Below, piece by piece: positions 6,632 to 13,471 of a stretch of DNA of 17,104 nucleotides. This DNA is from an uncultured Prevotella sp. Lineage in GTDB: Bacteria; Bacteroidota; Bacteroidia; Bacteroidales; Bacteroidaceae. Where the stretch lies: the NCBI GenBank assembly GCA_900770025.1, contig CAAGIW010000015.1, positions 1 through 17,104 of the forward strand, in the 5' to 3' direction. The notes below the pieces were generated by a model. That model saw nothing but the letters and a program-made list of their open reading frames with translations, ran no database searches and had not been told where the DNA came from. Position 1 is the first letter of the stretch. Each line of letters begins with the position of its first letter. The position numbers and the translations under genes were made by a program.

Positions 6632-6723
6632 CAAAACGGTGCGTTTTGCGTTCCAAAACGGTGCGTTTTGCAGTGCAAAATGGTGCGTTTTGCAGTGCAA
6701 AATGGTGCGTTTTGCAAAACGGT
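6632..6723. repeat. 22-bp-period palindromic array
   Basis: Four units CAAAAyGGTGCGTTTTGC start at 6632, 6654, 6676 and 6698, exactly 22 bases apart, with 4-base spacers; a shortened fifth (CAAAACGGT) follows at 6715. Each unit is itself an inverted repeat: CAAAAC/GTTTTG around a GGTGC loop (CAAAAT in units 3 and 4). The array is non-coding and lies between the ATPase and the smalltalk cassette. Confidence 0.9.
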
Positions 6724-6814
6724 ATGCAGGGGGTTATGGAACAAGTTGAGAATGAGGAATATACAATATAAGCACAATGAAGGCCGGAAATGCACGGAAC
6801 GGGGGCGATGAACG

Positions 6815-6851
6815 CAAAAAAAAATCCTGCCGATGAGGAGTCACCGGCAGG
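6815..6851 (-). terminator. terminator of the smalltalk/M15 cassette
   Basis: CCTGCCG (6826-6832) pairs with CGGCAGG (6845-6851) around a 12-base loop; on the minus strand the stem is followed by a long U run from the A tract at 6815-6824. It is 30 bases past the smalltalk stop codon. Confidence 0.88.
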
Positions 6852-6880
6852 AGGAAGGGGATGCTTGTGGGGTGCAGACG

Positions 6881-6991
6881 TCAGTTCATCAGTCTGGCAG
6901 CGGCGGCACCCAAGCCGCCAAGTATGGCCGAAGCCACTGCGATAACGATTTTCAAGATAGTCTGCCATGCGTTTTCGTTCATTTTGCTCAT
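6881..6991 (-). CDS. smalltalk protein (36 aa)
   Basis: The minus strand encodes MSKMNENAWQTILKIVIAVASAILGGLGAAAARLMN. The short polar start, a W-x-x-I-L motif and one hydrophobic, glycine/alanine-rich helix match the Bacteroidota family named smalltalk protein, whose function is not established. It probably spans or lies on the membrane. In many Bacteroides and Prevotella genomes the gene sits next to an M15-type peptidase annotated as an amidase, exactly as here (96 bases downstream of it). A strong terminator follows at once. A short second Met (residue 4) is an alternative start. Confidence 0.85.
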   Translation of the reverse strand: MSKMNENAWQTILKIVIAVASAILGGLGAAAARLMN

Positions 6992-7087
6992 AGTGTTTTG
7001 TGTGTTTGTTTGGCGGGCGCTGCGTGCGCCCACCTGGGGTTTAACATTGTGTTTTTCGGTTTTGTGTTTTTCAATAGCCTCGATTCT

Positions 7088-7528
7088 TCACTTGCTCTCC
7101 ATGCAGAAGGCTTGGTGCCTGTTGGCCCTGCGGCGCGAGTGCGACACGTGAATCCACCAGCATCCGTAGCCCTTTCGGTGCTCCAAGATAAGTTGGTCGA
7201 AGTCGGTGTGCAGGCGGATGAAGTTGAACATCTTTCTGCCCACCTCCGGGTCAGACACGTGTATGTCGGCCGCTTCGCCCTTCAGGTGCTGTGAGGTGGG
7301 TGCTCCGTTTACCGCCCGGTTGAGTGTTTCGCTTCTGAATGCACTGGTGATGCGCGTCACTCCAAATCTTTTTCTTATCGGTTCGAGCACCTGCAGGCAC
7401 AGCGCCCTCAGGTTTTCCACCTGTTCGGCATTGGGTTCGTTGTCGATGTTGCAGGTGATGGCAGTGGCAGAGCGTTTCATCTCCTGCAGAGAGAAATGCT
7501 TGCTTAACATGAGGTTGGTATCTGACAT
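7088..7528 (-). CDS. M15-family (D-Ala-D-Ala carboxypeptidase-like) peptidase
   Basis: This 146-aa protein has the Peptidase_M15_3 pattern: SKHFSLQEMKRSATA near the start, SAFRSETLNRAVNGAPTSQHLKGEAADIH in the middle, and WWIHVS near the end. Expected zinc ligands are H81, D88 and H127, all present, so it should be an active peptidoglycan-cleaving metallopeptidase. Members in Bacteroidota are often labelled N-acetylmuramoyl-L-alanine amidase, and phages use close relatives as lysins. The ATG at 7528 overlaps the upstream gene by 25 bases; the ATG at 7510 (MLSKHFSLQEM) gives a shorter overlap and fits the family start better. No signal peptide is visible, so release may depend on another route. 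It sits between an unknown 143-aa protein and the smalltalk protein. Confidence 0.88.
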   Translation of the reverse strand: MSDTNLMLSKHFSLQEMKRSATAITCNIDNEPNAEQVENLRALCLQVLEPIRKRFGVTRITSAFRSETLNRAVNGAPTSQHLKGEAADIHVSDPEVGRKMFNFIRLHTDFDQLILEHRKGYGCWWIHVSHSRRRANRHQAFCMESK

Positions 7529-7935
7529 GGTGTTTGTTGCTTTTCAGGGTGATTGTTTGTGTTGTTTTCTCTCAGCTCTAGCAGGTCGAGCAGAGGTGTG
7601 GCCTGGGGGTTTTTGTAGAGCAGATAGGTGTAGCGCGTCATAAAGGGCAGGGTGCGCAGTCCCTTTCTCCGGCGCGCTGCGGCCGCCGCCGAGCCCCCGT
7701 TTCTGATGGGTTTGCGGCCTATGCACAGGCAGGCCTGCCTCACCATGGCGTTGAATCGTTGCGGGTTGCCCCGCTCGTCTAACAGTTTGCCCGTGACATA
7801 GGCCTCGTGCACCGCCTCCATCAGGTCGAGCATGGTGCCACGCCACGCCTTTACGCACTCCGGACTGGTTTGGAGCAGGGTGCTCACCTCTGCCACCAGA
7901 TGCTTGCTTACATTCTTTTCTTCTTGTGTTTTCAT
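7504..7935 (-). CDS. hypothetical 143-aa protein, first gene of smalltalk cassette
   Basis: I do not recognise a family. The protein starts MKTQEEKNVSKHLVAEVSTLLQ, is mostly helical in character, has a basic, alanine-rich centre (GGSAAAAARRRKGLRTLPF, about 80-98) and a polar Asn/Gln-rich tail. No signal peptide or membrane segment. The position where other genomes often carry an HU-like or other DNA-binding gene, together with the basic patch, leaves nucleic-acid binding possible. It has its own -7 box 25 bases upstream, is divergent from dapB, and overlaps the M15 gene, so it leads a three-gene minus-strand operon. Confidence 0.7.
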   Translation of the reverse strand: MKTQEEKNVSKHLVAEVSTLLQTSPECVKAWRGTMLDLMEAVHEAYVTGKLLDERGNPQRFNAMVRQACLCIGRKPIRNGGSAAAAARRRKGLRTLPFMTRYTYLLYKNPQATPLLDLLELRENNTNNHPEKQQTPCQIPTSC

Positions 7936-7959
7936 AGTACTTATGGTTTGTTATCGAAT

Positions 7960-7968
7960 GCAAAGTTA
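7960..7968 (-). promoter_or_regulatory. -7 box of the smalltalk cassette
   Basis: TAACTTTGC on the minus strand, 24 bases before the ATG at 7935, fits TAnnTTTG. The transcribed side continues CATTCG, the same string that follows the -7 box of the divergent dapB promoter. Confidence 0.55.
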
Positions 7969-8040
7969 AGTAGGATGCGTGCACATTATGTTCAATATGG
8001 AAAAATAAAGTATAAAAATGTAAAAAATCGAATCTTTTGC

Positions 8041-8069
8041 TTGCATGTAGTTAATAAACCGTACCTTTG
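8041..8069 (+). promoter_or_regulatory. promoter of the dapB-lepB operon
   Basis: TTG (8041-8043), 18 bases, TACCTTTG (8062-8069) matches the Bacteroidota -33/-7 pattern. The -7 box ends 24 bases before the dapB ATG at 8094. It is likely the main promoter for the following six genes. Confidence 0.65.
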
Positions 8070-8093
8070 CATTCGGTTAATACATTATATTAT

Positions 8094-8849
8094 ATGAAAA
8101 TTGCTTTGATAGGCTACGGCAAGATGGGCAAGATGATAGAGCAGATTGCTCTGGGCCGCGGCCATGAGATTGTGAGCATTATCGACATTGATAATCAGCA
8201 GGATTTTGAGAGTGAGGCCTTTGCCTCGGCCGACGTGGCCATCGAGTTCACCGCTCCGCAGGCCGCCTATGGCAACTATCTGAAGGCCTTTGCCAAGAAC
8301 GTGAAGGTGGTGAGCGGCTCTACGGGCTGGATGAAGGAGCATGGCGACGAGGTGCGCCGCCTGTGCAGCGAGGGGGGCCAGACGCTGTTCTGGGCTTCTA
8401 ACTTCTCCATCGGCGTGGCCATTTTCTCGGCCGTGAACCGCTATTTGGCACGCATCATGAACGATTTTCCGCAGTATGACGTGCGGATGGAAGAGGTGCA
8501 CCACGTGCACAAGTTAGACCATCCCAGCGGCACCGCCATCACACTGGCCGACGAAATAGTGGACCAACTTGACCGCAAGCAGCAGTGGTGTGTGGGCAAT
8601 GTGACCAATGCCGACGGCTCGGTGACGCCAGGCTGTGCCGCCTCGGCCGCCGATCTGCCCATCGACAGCATCCGCCGCGGCGAGGTGCCGGGCATACACA
8701 GCATCACCTACGACTCGCCTGCCGACTGCATCACCATCACCCACGATGCCCATTCGCGCCAGGGCTTTGCCTTGGGAGCCGTGCTGGCCGCCGAGTTCAC
8801 CGCCCGGCACAGCGGTTTGCTGACCATCAGCGATATGTTTCAATTCTGA
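8094..8849 (+). CDS. dapB: 4-hydroxy-tetrahydrodipicolinate reductase
   Basis: This 251-aa enzyme reduces hydroxy-tetrahydrodipicolinate with NAD(P)H in the lysine/diaminopimelate pathway, in the cytoplasm. Visible: Rossmann start MKIALIGYGKMGKM, VVSGSTGW, SNFSIGV, the signature EVHHVHKLDHPSGTA with catalytic His and Lys, RRGEVPGIHSI and the C-terminal FALGAVLAAEF. Length is typical of the family. The ATG at 8094 is chosen over one nine codons upstream because it gives the canonical N-terminus and leaves room for the promoter. First gene of the export operon; lepB starts 19 bases after it. Supplying DAP for peptidoglycan is compatible with an envelope theme. Confidence 0.95.
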   Translation: MKIALIGYGKMGKMIEQIALGRGHEIVSIIDIDNQQDFESEAFASADVAIEFTAPQAAYGNYLKAFAKNVKVVSGSTGWMKEHGDEVRRLCSEGGQTLFWASNFSIGVAIFSAVNRYLARIMNDFPQYDVRMEEVHHVHKLDHPSGTAITLADEIVDQLDRKQQWCVGNVTNADGSVTPGCAASAADLPIDSIRRGEVPGIHSITYDSPADCITITHDAHSRQGFALGAVLAAEFTARHSGLLTISDMFQF

Positions 8850-8868
8850 TTTCAAACAACTCTGAAGT

Positions 8869-10293
8869 ATGAAAAAGATACAAGCCAAACCCAAGCAATG
8901 GCTCAAGTGTGCCGCAGTGCTGATTCTCTACCTGCTGTTTCTCTACTGGGTGGGCAGCTGGTGGGGCCTGTTGGTGGTGCCCTTCCTCTTTGATGTGTAT
9001 ATAACCAAGAAGATAAGATGGCAATGGTGGCGCGACTCTGAGGGGCCCGTGCGCTTTCTTATGTCGTGGGTCGATGCCATCGTGTTTGCCTTAGTGGCCG
9101 TGTATTTCATCAACCTGTTCTTCTTCCAGAACTACGTGATACCCTCCAGCTCGTTGGAAAAGTCGCTGCTCACGGGCGACTACCTGTTTGTGAGCAAGGT
9201 GAGCTATGGCCCGCGCGTGCCGCAAACGCCCCTGACCATGCCGCTGACGCAGCACACGCTGCCCGTGTTCAACTGCAAGTCGTATATAGAATGGCCGCAG
9301 TGGGAATACAAGCGAGTGAAGGGACTGGGCCACATCAAGGTGAACGACATCGTGGTGTTCAACTATCCCTCGGGCGACACGCTGTGCAGCGCACCCATGT
9401 ATCAGGCACAAGACTTCTACCTGATGTGCTATGGCATAGGCGAACAGCTGTGGCCTCAGCATCCCAACCCCGACTCGCTGACCCTGGAACAGCAGCGCGA
9501 ATACTATGCCGAGGTGTATCGCACGGGGCGAAACTACATCGCCACCCATCCCGAAGAGTATGGAGAAATCACCACCCGCCCCGCCGACCGCAGGGAAAAC
9601 TATGTGAAGCGCTGCGTGGGACTGCCCGGACAGACGCTGCAAATAAAGAACCGCGTGGTGTATCTTGACGGCAAGGCCAACAAGGAACCCGACAATGTGC
9701 AATATACTTACTATGTGGAGCTGAACCAGCAACTGCCCGAGGAGCTGATACAGGAGTTGGGCATATCGTTTGAAGACCTGCGAAGCCTGCACGACAACGG
9801 CTACATGCCGCTGACACAATATGCCGTGGCCACCCTGAGCACACGCAAAGACCTGGTGAAGAGCATACGCCTGAACACGGAGAGCAGCACCGAAGGCATC
9901 TATCCGCACGACGGAAACAAGCACTGGACACGCGACAACTACGGCCCCGTGTGGATTCCCAAGAAGGGCGAAACACTGCGCCTGACCTTGGAGAACATCA
10001 CCATCTACGACCGACCCATCCGCGTATATGAGGGCAACGACCTGCAGGTGAAGGGCAGCCAGATATTCATCAACGGCACACCCACCAACCAATACACGTT
10101 CAAGATGGACTACTACTGGATGATGGGAGACAACAGGCACAACTCAGCCGACTCGCGTTATTGGGGCTTTGTGCCCGAAGACCACATCGTGGGCAAGCCC
10201 ATCTTCATCTGGTGGTCAAGCGATCCCGACCGTCGTGGCGTGTCGGGCATACGCTGGCATCGCCTGTTCAGCATCGTAGATAACATCAAATAA
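8869..10293 (+). CDS. lepB: signal peptidase I, long Bacteroidota form
   Basis: This 474-aa inner-membrane enzyme removes signal peptides from exported proteins. Hydrophobic segments at about 11-45 and 67-88 precede the catalytic domain. Catalytic Ser is S95 in VIPSSSLEKSLLTGD and the general-base Lys is K247 in YVKRCVGLPG; box E is MMGDNRHNSADSRYWGFVPEDHIVGK with D421. The protein is longer than E. coli LepB because of large insertions, notably about residues 120-240 between Ser and Lys boxes and about 280-400, as is usual in Bacteroidales. It is followed 19 bases later by a degenerate paralogue and further by two exported proteins whose signal peptides it should cleave. Complete and intact. 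Confidence 0.95.
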   Translation: MKKIQAKPKQWLKCAAVLILYLLFLYWVGSWWGLLVVPFLFDVYITKKIRWQWWRDSEGPVRFLMSWVDAIVFALVAVYFINLFFFQNYVIPSSSLEKSLLTGDYLFVSKVSYGPRVPQTPLTMPLTQHTLPVFNCKSYIEWPQWEYKRVKGLGHIKVNDIVVFNYPSGDTLCSAPMYQAQDFYLMCYGIGEQLWPQHPNPDSLTLEQQREYYAEVYRTGRNYIATHPEEYGEITTRPADRRENYVKRCVGLPGQTLQIKNRVVYLDGKANKEPDNVQYTYYVELNQQLPEELIQELGISFEDLRSLHDNGYMPLTQYAVATLSTRKDLVKSIRLNTESSTEGIYPHDGNKHWTRDNYGPVWIPKKGETLRLTLENITIYDRPIRVYEGNDLQVKGSQIFINGTPTNQYTFKMDYYWMMGDNRHNSADSRYWGFVPEDHIVGKPIFIWWSSDPDRRGVSGIRWHRLFSIVDNIK

Positions 10294-10312
10294 CCCCCCA
10301 TCGCCCGTCAAC

Positions 10313-10852
10313 ATGCGCCTCAACCTGTTTCTACGCTTCCTCATGGCACTGGCAGTGACCGTGGTACTGATGCTCTTCTTCAGAGCCACCGCCCTCACTG
10401 TGTGCACCATCGAGGGCCCGGCGTTCGAGCCTTTGCTGCAACAGGGCGACCGCATTGTGGTGAACCGCTGGAGCTATGGGCTGCGCACAGGCAGCGGCGA
10501 GGGGCTGTTTGGCTATGCACGACTGTGGCAACAGCCCATAGAGCGCGGCGACATCGTGGTGTTTGAGGATGCAGGCAAGGCGCACGGGGGCAAGATGCTG
10601 GCCCGATGCAAGGCACTGCCCGGCGACACACTGCCCTATCAGAAGGGCCACGTGGTGGTGCCCGGCATCAAGAGCACCTGCGCACGGGCCGACTATTACC
10701 TGTTAGAGCCGCTGCAACCAGAACAGAACAAGAGGGCAGAGCGCACCCTGTTGGTGGAAGAAAGGCAGATTATCGGCCGGGCCACCATGGTGCTTTATCA
10801 TGCCGACAGTAGCGGAATCGACCGCAACAGATGTTTTCTAACCCTGCCCTGA
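10313..10852 (+). CDS. signal peptidase I-like protein lacking catalytic Ser and Lys
   Basis: This 179-aa S26-family homologue has one N-terminal membrane segment (about 7-24) and recognisable signal peptidase boxes, but the active site is gone. The Ser box IPSxSMEPTL reads IEGPAFEPLL, so A37 replaces the catalytic Ser. The Lys box YVKRCVGLPGQ reads MLARCKALPGD, so A97 replaces the catalytic Lys. Box E (GDNRxNSxDSR) is absent. The frame is undamaged, and the fold-defining LLQQGDRIVVNR and ERGDIVVFE parts are kept, which points to a maintained pseudoenzyme, perhaps a regulator or partner of LepB, rather than decay. It lies between lepB and the WbqC-like gene with 19- and 4-base gaps. An unusual active site cannot be excluded. 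Confidence 0.85.
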   Translation: MRLNLFLRFLMALAVTVVLMLFFRATALTVCTIEGPAFEPLLQQGDRIVVNRWSYGLRTGSGEGLFGYARLWQQPIERGDIVVFEDAGKAHGGKMLARCKALPGDTLPYQKGHVVVPGIKSTCARADYYLLEPLQPEQNKRAERTLLVEERQIIGRATMVLYHADSSGIDRNRCFLTLP

Positions 10853-10856
10853 AGCC

Positions 10857-11474
10857 ATGACCGCACTGCTCTCATCCACCTATTTCGGTCCGATTGAGTG
10901 GTATCACAAGATGGTGATGCACCGCGAGGTTGTTATAGAAGCGCACGACAGCTATCAGAAACAAACCTATCGCAACCGCTGCATCATAGCCACCACACAG
11001 GGCACACAGGCACTCACCGTGCCCGTGGAGCGGCAAGGGGGCGACAAAGTGCGCATCAGCGACCACGGCAACTGGCGGCACCTGCATTGGCACGCACTGC
11101 TTTCGGCCTACAGCGAGTCGCCTTTCTTCGACTATTATGCCGACGACATACGCCCGTTTTTCGAGCAACGGTACACCTATCTGTATGACTTCAACCGCGA
11201 GATATGCCTCACCATGTGCCAACTGCTCGACATTCGGCCGCACATCACGGAGAGCAGCACCTATCTCACCGCCGAGGAATGCAGCGCAAGGGGCATGGCC
11301 GACTATCGCGAAAGCATACATCCCAAGCGGCCAAACACGGAGCAAGAGCCGGCAGTGAAGCCCTACTACCAGGTGTTTGCCCACAAACACGGGTTCATCC
11401 CCCACCTCAGCATCCTGGACCTGCTGTTCAACATGGGTCCCGAGGCGGCCCTGCTGTTGGGCGAAAAGCCATGA
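10857..11474 (+). CDS. WbqC-family protein
   Basis: This 205-aa protein matches the WbqC-like family: the N-terminal STYFGPIEWYHKMVMHREVVIEAHDSYQKQTYRNRCIIATTQGTQALTVPV and the later GNWRHLHWHALLSAYSESPFFDYYAD are typical. The family is linked in some species to surface polysaccharide (O-antigen) gene clusters, but its biochemical role is not clear; a role in sugar-nucleotide modification is usual speculation. No signal peptide, so cytoplasmic. It begins 4 bases after the signal peptidase-like gene, showing tight coupling. In Bacteroidales it is often found behind lepB genes, as I recall. Confidence 0.85.
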   Translation: MTALLSSTYFGPIEWYHKMVMHREVVIEAHDSYQKQTYRNRCIIATTQGTQALTVPVERQGGDKVRISDHGNWRHLHWHALLSAYSESPFFDYYADDIRPFFEQRYTYLYDFNREICLTMCQLLDIRPHITESSTYLTAEECSARGMADYRESIHPKRPNTEQEPAVKPYYQVFAHKHGFIPHLSILDLLFNMGPEAALLLGEKP

Positions 11475-11544
11475 AGCAGGGGGCACAACCAAGAATTATC
11501 TGACGAGAAAACAACTATACAAAAGAATCAAAACACATACAGAC

Positions 11545-13452
11545 ATGAAAAAAACTACACTATCATTACTGTTGGGAGCACTGTTCTCCCTGCTGCCCGG
11601 CCAACTGTTGGCATGGTCATTTGGCTATACCACCGGCGAGGCATCCAAAAGCAAGATATTCAGAGTGACCACCGGCGGCAAGCAAGGCGTGTGCATCAAG
11701 ATTGGTGCAGAGAAGATTAAGTCGCTGAAGGGCTGCACCATCAGCGGCGTGGAGTTTGTAGTGGGGTCGAAACGCACCACGGGTTCGAAGATAAACCTGT
11801 TTGTGAGCACCGACCTTTCGGCCGAAGCAGCCACCGAGGAGACCGCCACCATCGCCACAGCCAACGTGTGGCAGACGGCCACCCTGTCGAAACCCTACAC
11901 CATTACGGGCAACGAGCAGGCCATCTATGTGGGCTATTTGGGCGAGATAAGCAACAGCTACCAGTTCTGTTCGGCCGACTTCAGCCAAGACATTCAGGAC
12001 TGCTGCTTTGCCTATGACGAGGGACAGTGGAACGATGTGTATGGCAGAGGAGTGGGAGCCGTGAACGTGCGTGCCGTCATCAACGACGCTCCGGCCTTCA
12101 ACGACGTGCTGATGAAGAACATTCCCATCACCGCCTACTATCGCAGCGGCGAGAAATACCAGGTGAGCGGCACCATTCTCAACATCGGAAGCAACACCGT
12201 GACCGACATGACCGTGGACGTGCAGGTGGGCGACCAGCCCATGCAGCGCATGGAACTGAGCGGCCTCAACGTGCAGCCCGGCAGCACCTACGACATCAAT
12301 GTGCCCCTGAGCAGCACCGAAGGCAACCGCAGTCTGCCCGTGAGCATCGAGGTGAGCAAGGTGAACGGTGCCGAAGGCGATGTCGATATCACCGACAACA
12401 AGGTGAGCGACGTGGCCTATTTCTATCCAGCCGACATGGAACGCAACATACTGATAGAGAACTTTACCAGCCAAACCTGCTCCAACTGTCCCACGGGCCA
12501 CAGCACCCTGCACCGCGTATTGGAAGAGTCGGGCATGAAAAACCTGGTGCAGGTGTCGCACCACGCAGGATATGAGGCCGACCGCTTCACCATGAAGGAA
12601 GACGGCGAGTACTGTTGGTTCTATGGAGCAGGCACCACCTTTGCCCCCGCCGTGATGTTCAACCGTCTGACCAACACCGCCGTGTCGTCGGCTCCCATCG
12701 TAAACACCGTGCAGAGCGAGATAGAGCGCAATCTGGAATATGCCGACCTGCAGCAGCCATACGTGTCGCTGAGCCTGCAAACCACCTATGACGACGCCAC
12801 CCGCGAGGTGACTCTCGACTTGGGTATATACACCCACACCACCGCACCATCGGCAGAGAACATACTGAATGTGTTCTTGGTGCAGGATTCTATCAAGAGT
12901 TATCAGATACTGGGCGGCACCGACTACGTGCACAACAGCGTGTTCCGCGGCGCACTGACGGGCAATGCCTGGGGCCTTTTGGTGAATCTGGTGCCGGGAG
13001 AAGTGGCCCACTACACCACCTCTTTCACCCTGCCCGAGGAAATCAAATCTACTTACTGGACCGACGAATCGAGCGTTCCGTCGCAAGATGGCTCCATCAT
13101 CGTGCCCACTGTGGTGAAAGACATGCGCTTGGTGGGCTATGTGGCGGCCTACTCGGAGACCGATTACAACGCCAGTCAGGTGTATAATGCCGTAGAGGCA
13201 CGCTTGGGCGAGAGCAGCATCCAGAGCGGTTACGTCACAGGCATCGACAGTCCTGCCGCACAGGCGCAGCAGAGCCACAGGGTGTATGCACAAGACGGCA
13301 TCATCAAAGTGAGCGGCCACTGCGACAACTACCGCGTGTATAACATGGCAGGCACCCAGATGCCCGGCGCACGCATCCACGGTGCAGGTATATATATGGT
13401 ACGCGTGCAGGAGGGAAACAAGGCAGAGACCTACAAGGTTTGTGTGAAATAA
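11545..13452 (+). CDS. Omp28-like secreted protein with CxxC and T9SS-type tail
   Basis: The 635-aa product starts at the ATG at 11545 (MKKTTLSLLLGALFSLLPGQLLA, a clear signal peptide); the open frame extends 56 codons upstream through the previous gene's end and is not used. The N-terminal region (about 24-180) is beta-rich; a CARDB/Ig-like part follows (about 190-300). Residues about 302-400 match the Omp28-related fold, a thioredoxin-like domain with C312-SN-C315 in FTSQTCSNCPTGH and a later FAPAVMFNR. The last 65 residues (from VYAQDGIIKVSG to GIYMVRVQEGNKAETYKVCVK) look like a type A T9SS sorting domain, so the protein is expected to be moved across the outer membrane. A redox role for the CxxC is inferred. 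It precedes the subtilisin-like gene by 19 bases. Confidence 0.85.
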   Translation: MKKTTLSLLLGALFSLLPGQLLAWSFGYTTGEASKSKIFRVTTGGKQGVCIKIGAEKIKSLKGCTISGVEFVVGSKRTTGSKINLFVSTDLSAEAATEETATIATANVWQTATLSKPYTITGNEQAIYVGYLGEISNSYQFCSADFSQDIQDCCFAYDEGQWNDVYGRGVGAVNVRAVINDAPAFNDVLMKNIPITAYYRSGEKYQVSGTILNIGSNTVTDMTVDVQVGDQPMQRMELSGLNVQPGSTYDINVPLSSTEGNRSLPVSIEVSKVNGAEGDVDITDNKVSDVAYFYPADMERNILIENFTSQTCSNCPTGHSTLHRVLEESGMKNLVQVSHHAGYEADRFTMKEDGEYCWFYGAGTTFAPAVMFNRLTNTAVSSAPIVNTVQSEIERNLEYADLQQPYVSLSLQTTYDDATREVTLDLGIYTHTTAPSAENILNVFLVQDSIKSYQILGGTDYVHNSVFRGALTGNAWGLLVNLVPGEVAHYTTSFTLPEEIKSTYWTDESSVPSQDGSIIVPTVVKDMRLVGYVAAYSETDYNASQVYNAVEARLGESSIQSGYVTGIDSPAAQAQQSHRVYAQDGIIKVSGHCDNYRVYNMAGTQMPGARIHGAGIYMVRVQEGNKAETYKVCVK

Positions 13453-13471
13453 GGAAACAAAACGAACAGGC

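Noticed and set aside
6632..6723. CRISPR array
   Set aside because: Repeat units of 18 bases are separated by only 4 bases, so there are no spacers; no cas genes nearby.
6519..6968. 149-codon minus-strand frame across the 22-bp array
   Set aside because: It translates repeats and hairpins (QNAPF/AKRT periodic words), runs through the cassette terminator and overlaps the smalltalk gene out of frame.
9091..10140. 349-codon open frame antisense to lepB
   Set aside because: The plus frame is an unmistakable signal peptidase I; the minus frame shows no recognisable domain.
10872..11492. 206-codon open frame antisense to the WbqC-like gene
   Set aside because: Shadow of a recognised family on the plus strand.
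11377..11544. Upstream-extended start of the Omp28-like protein
   Set aside because: The 56 extra codons overlap the WbqC-like gene and would bury the signal peptide.
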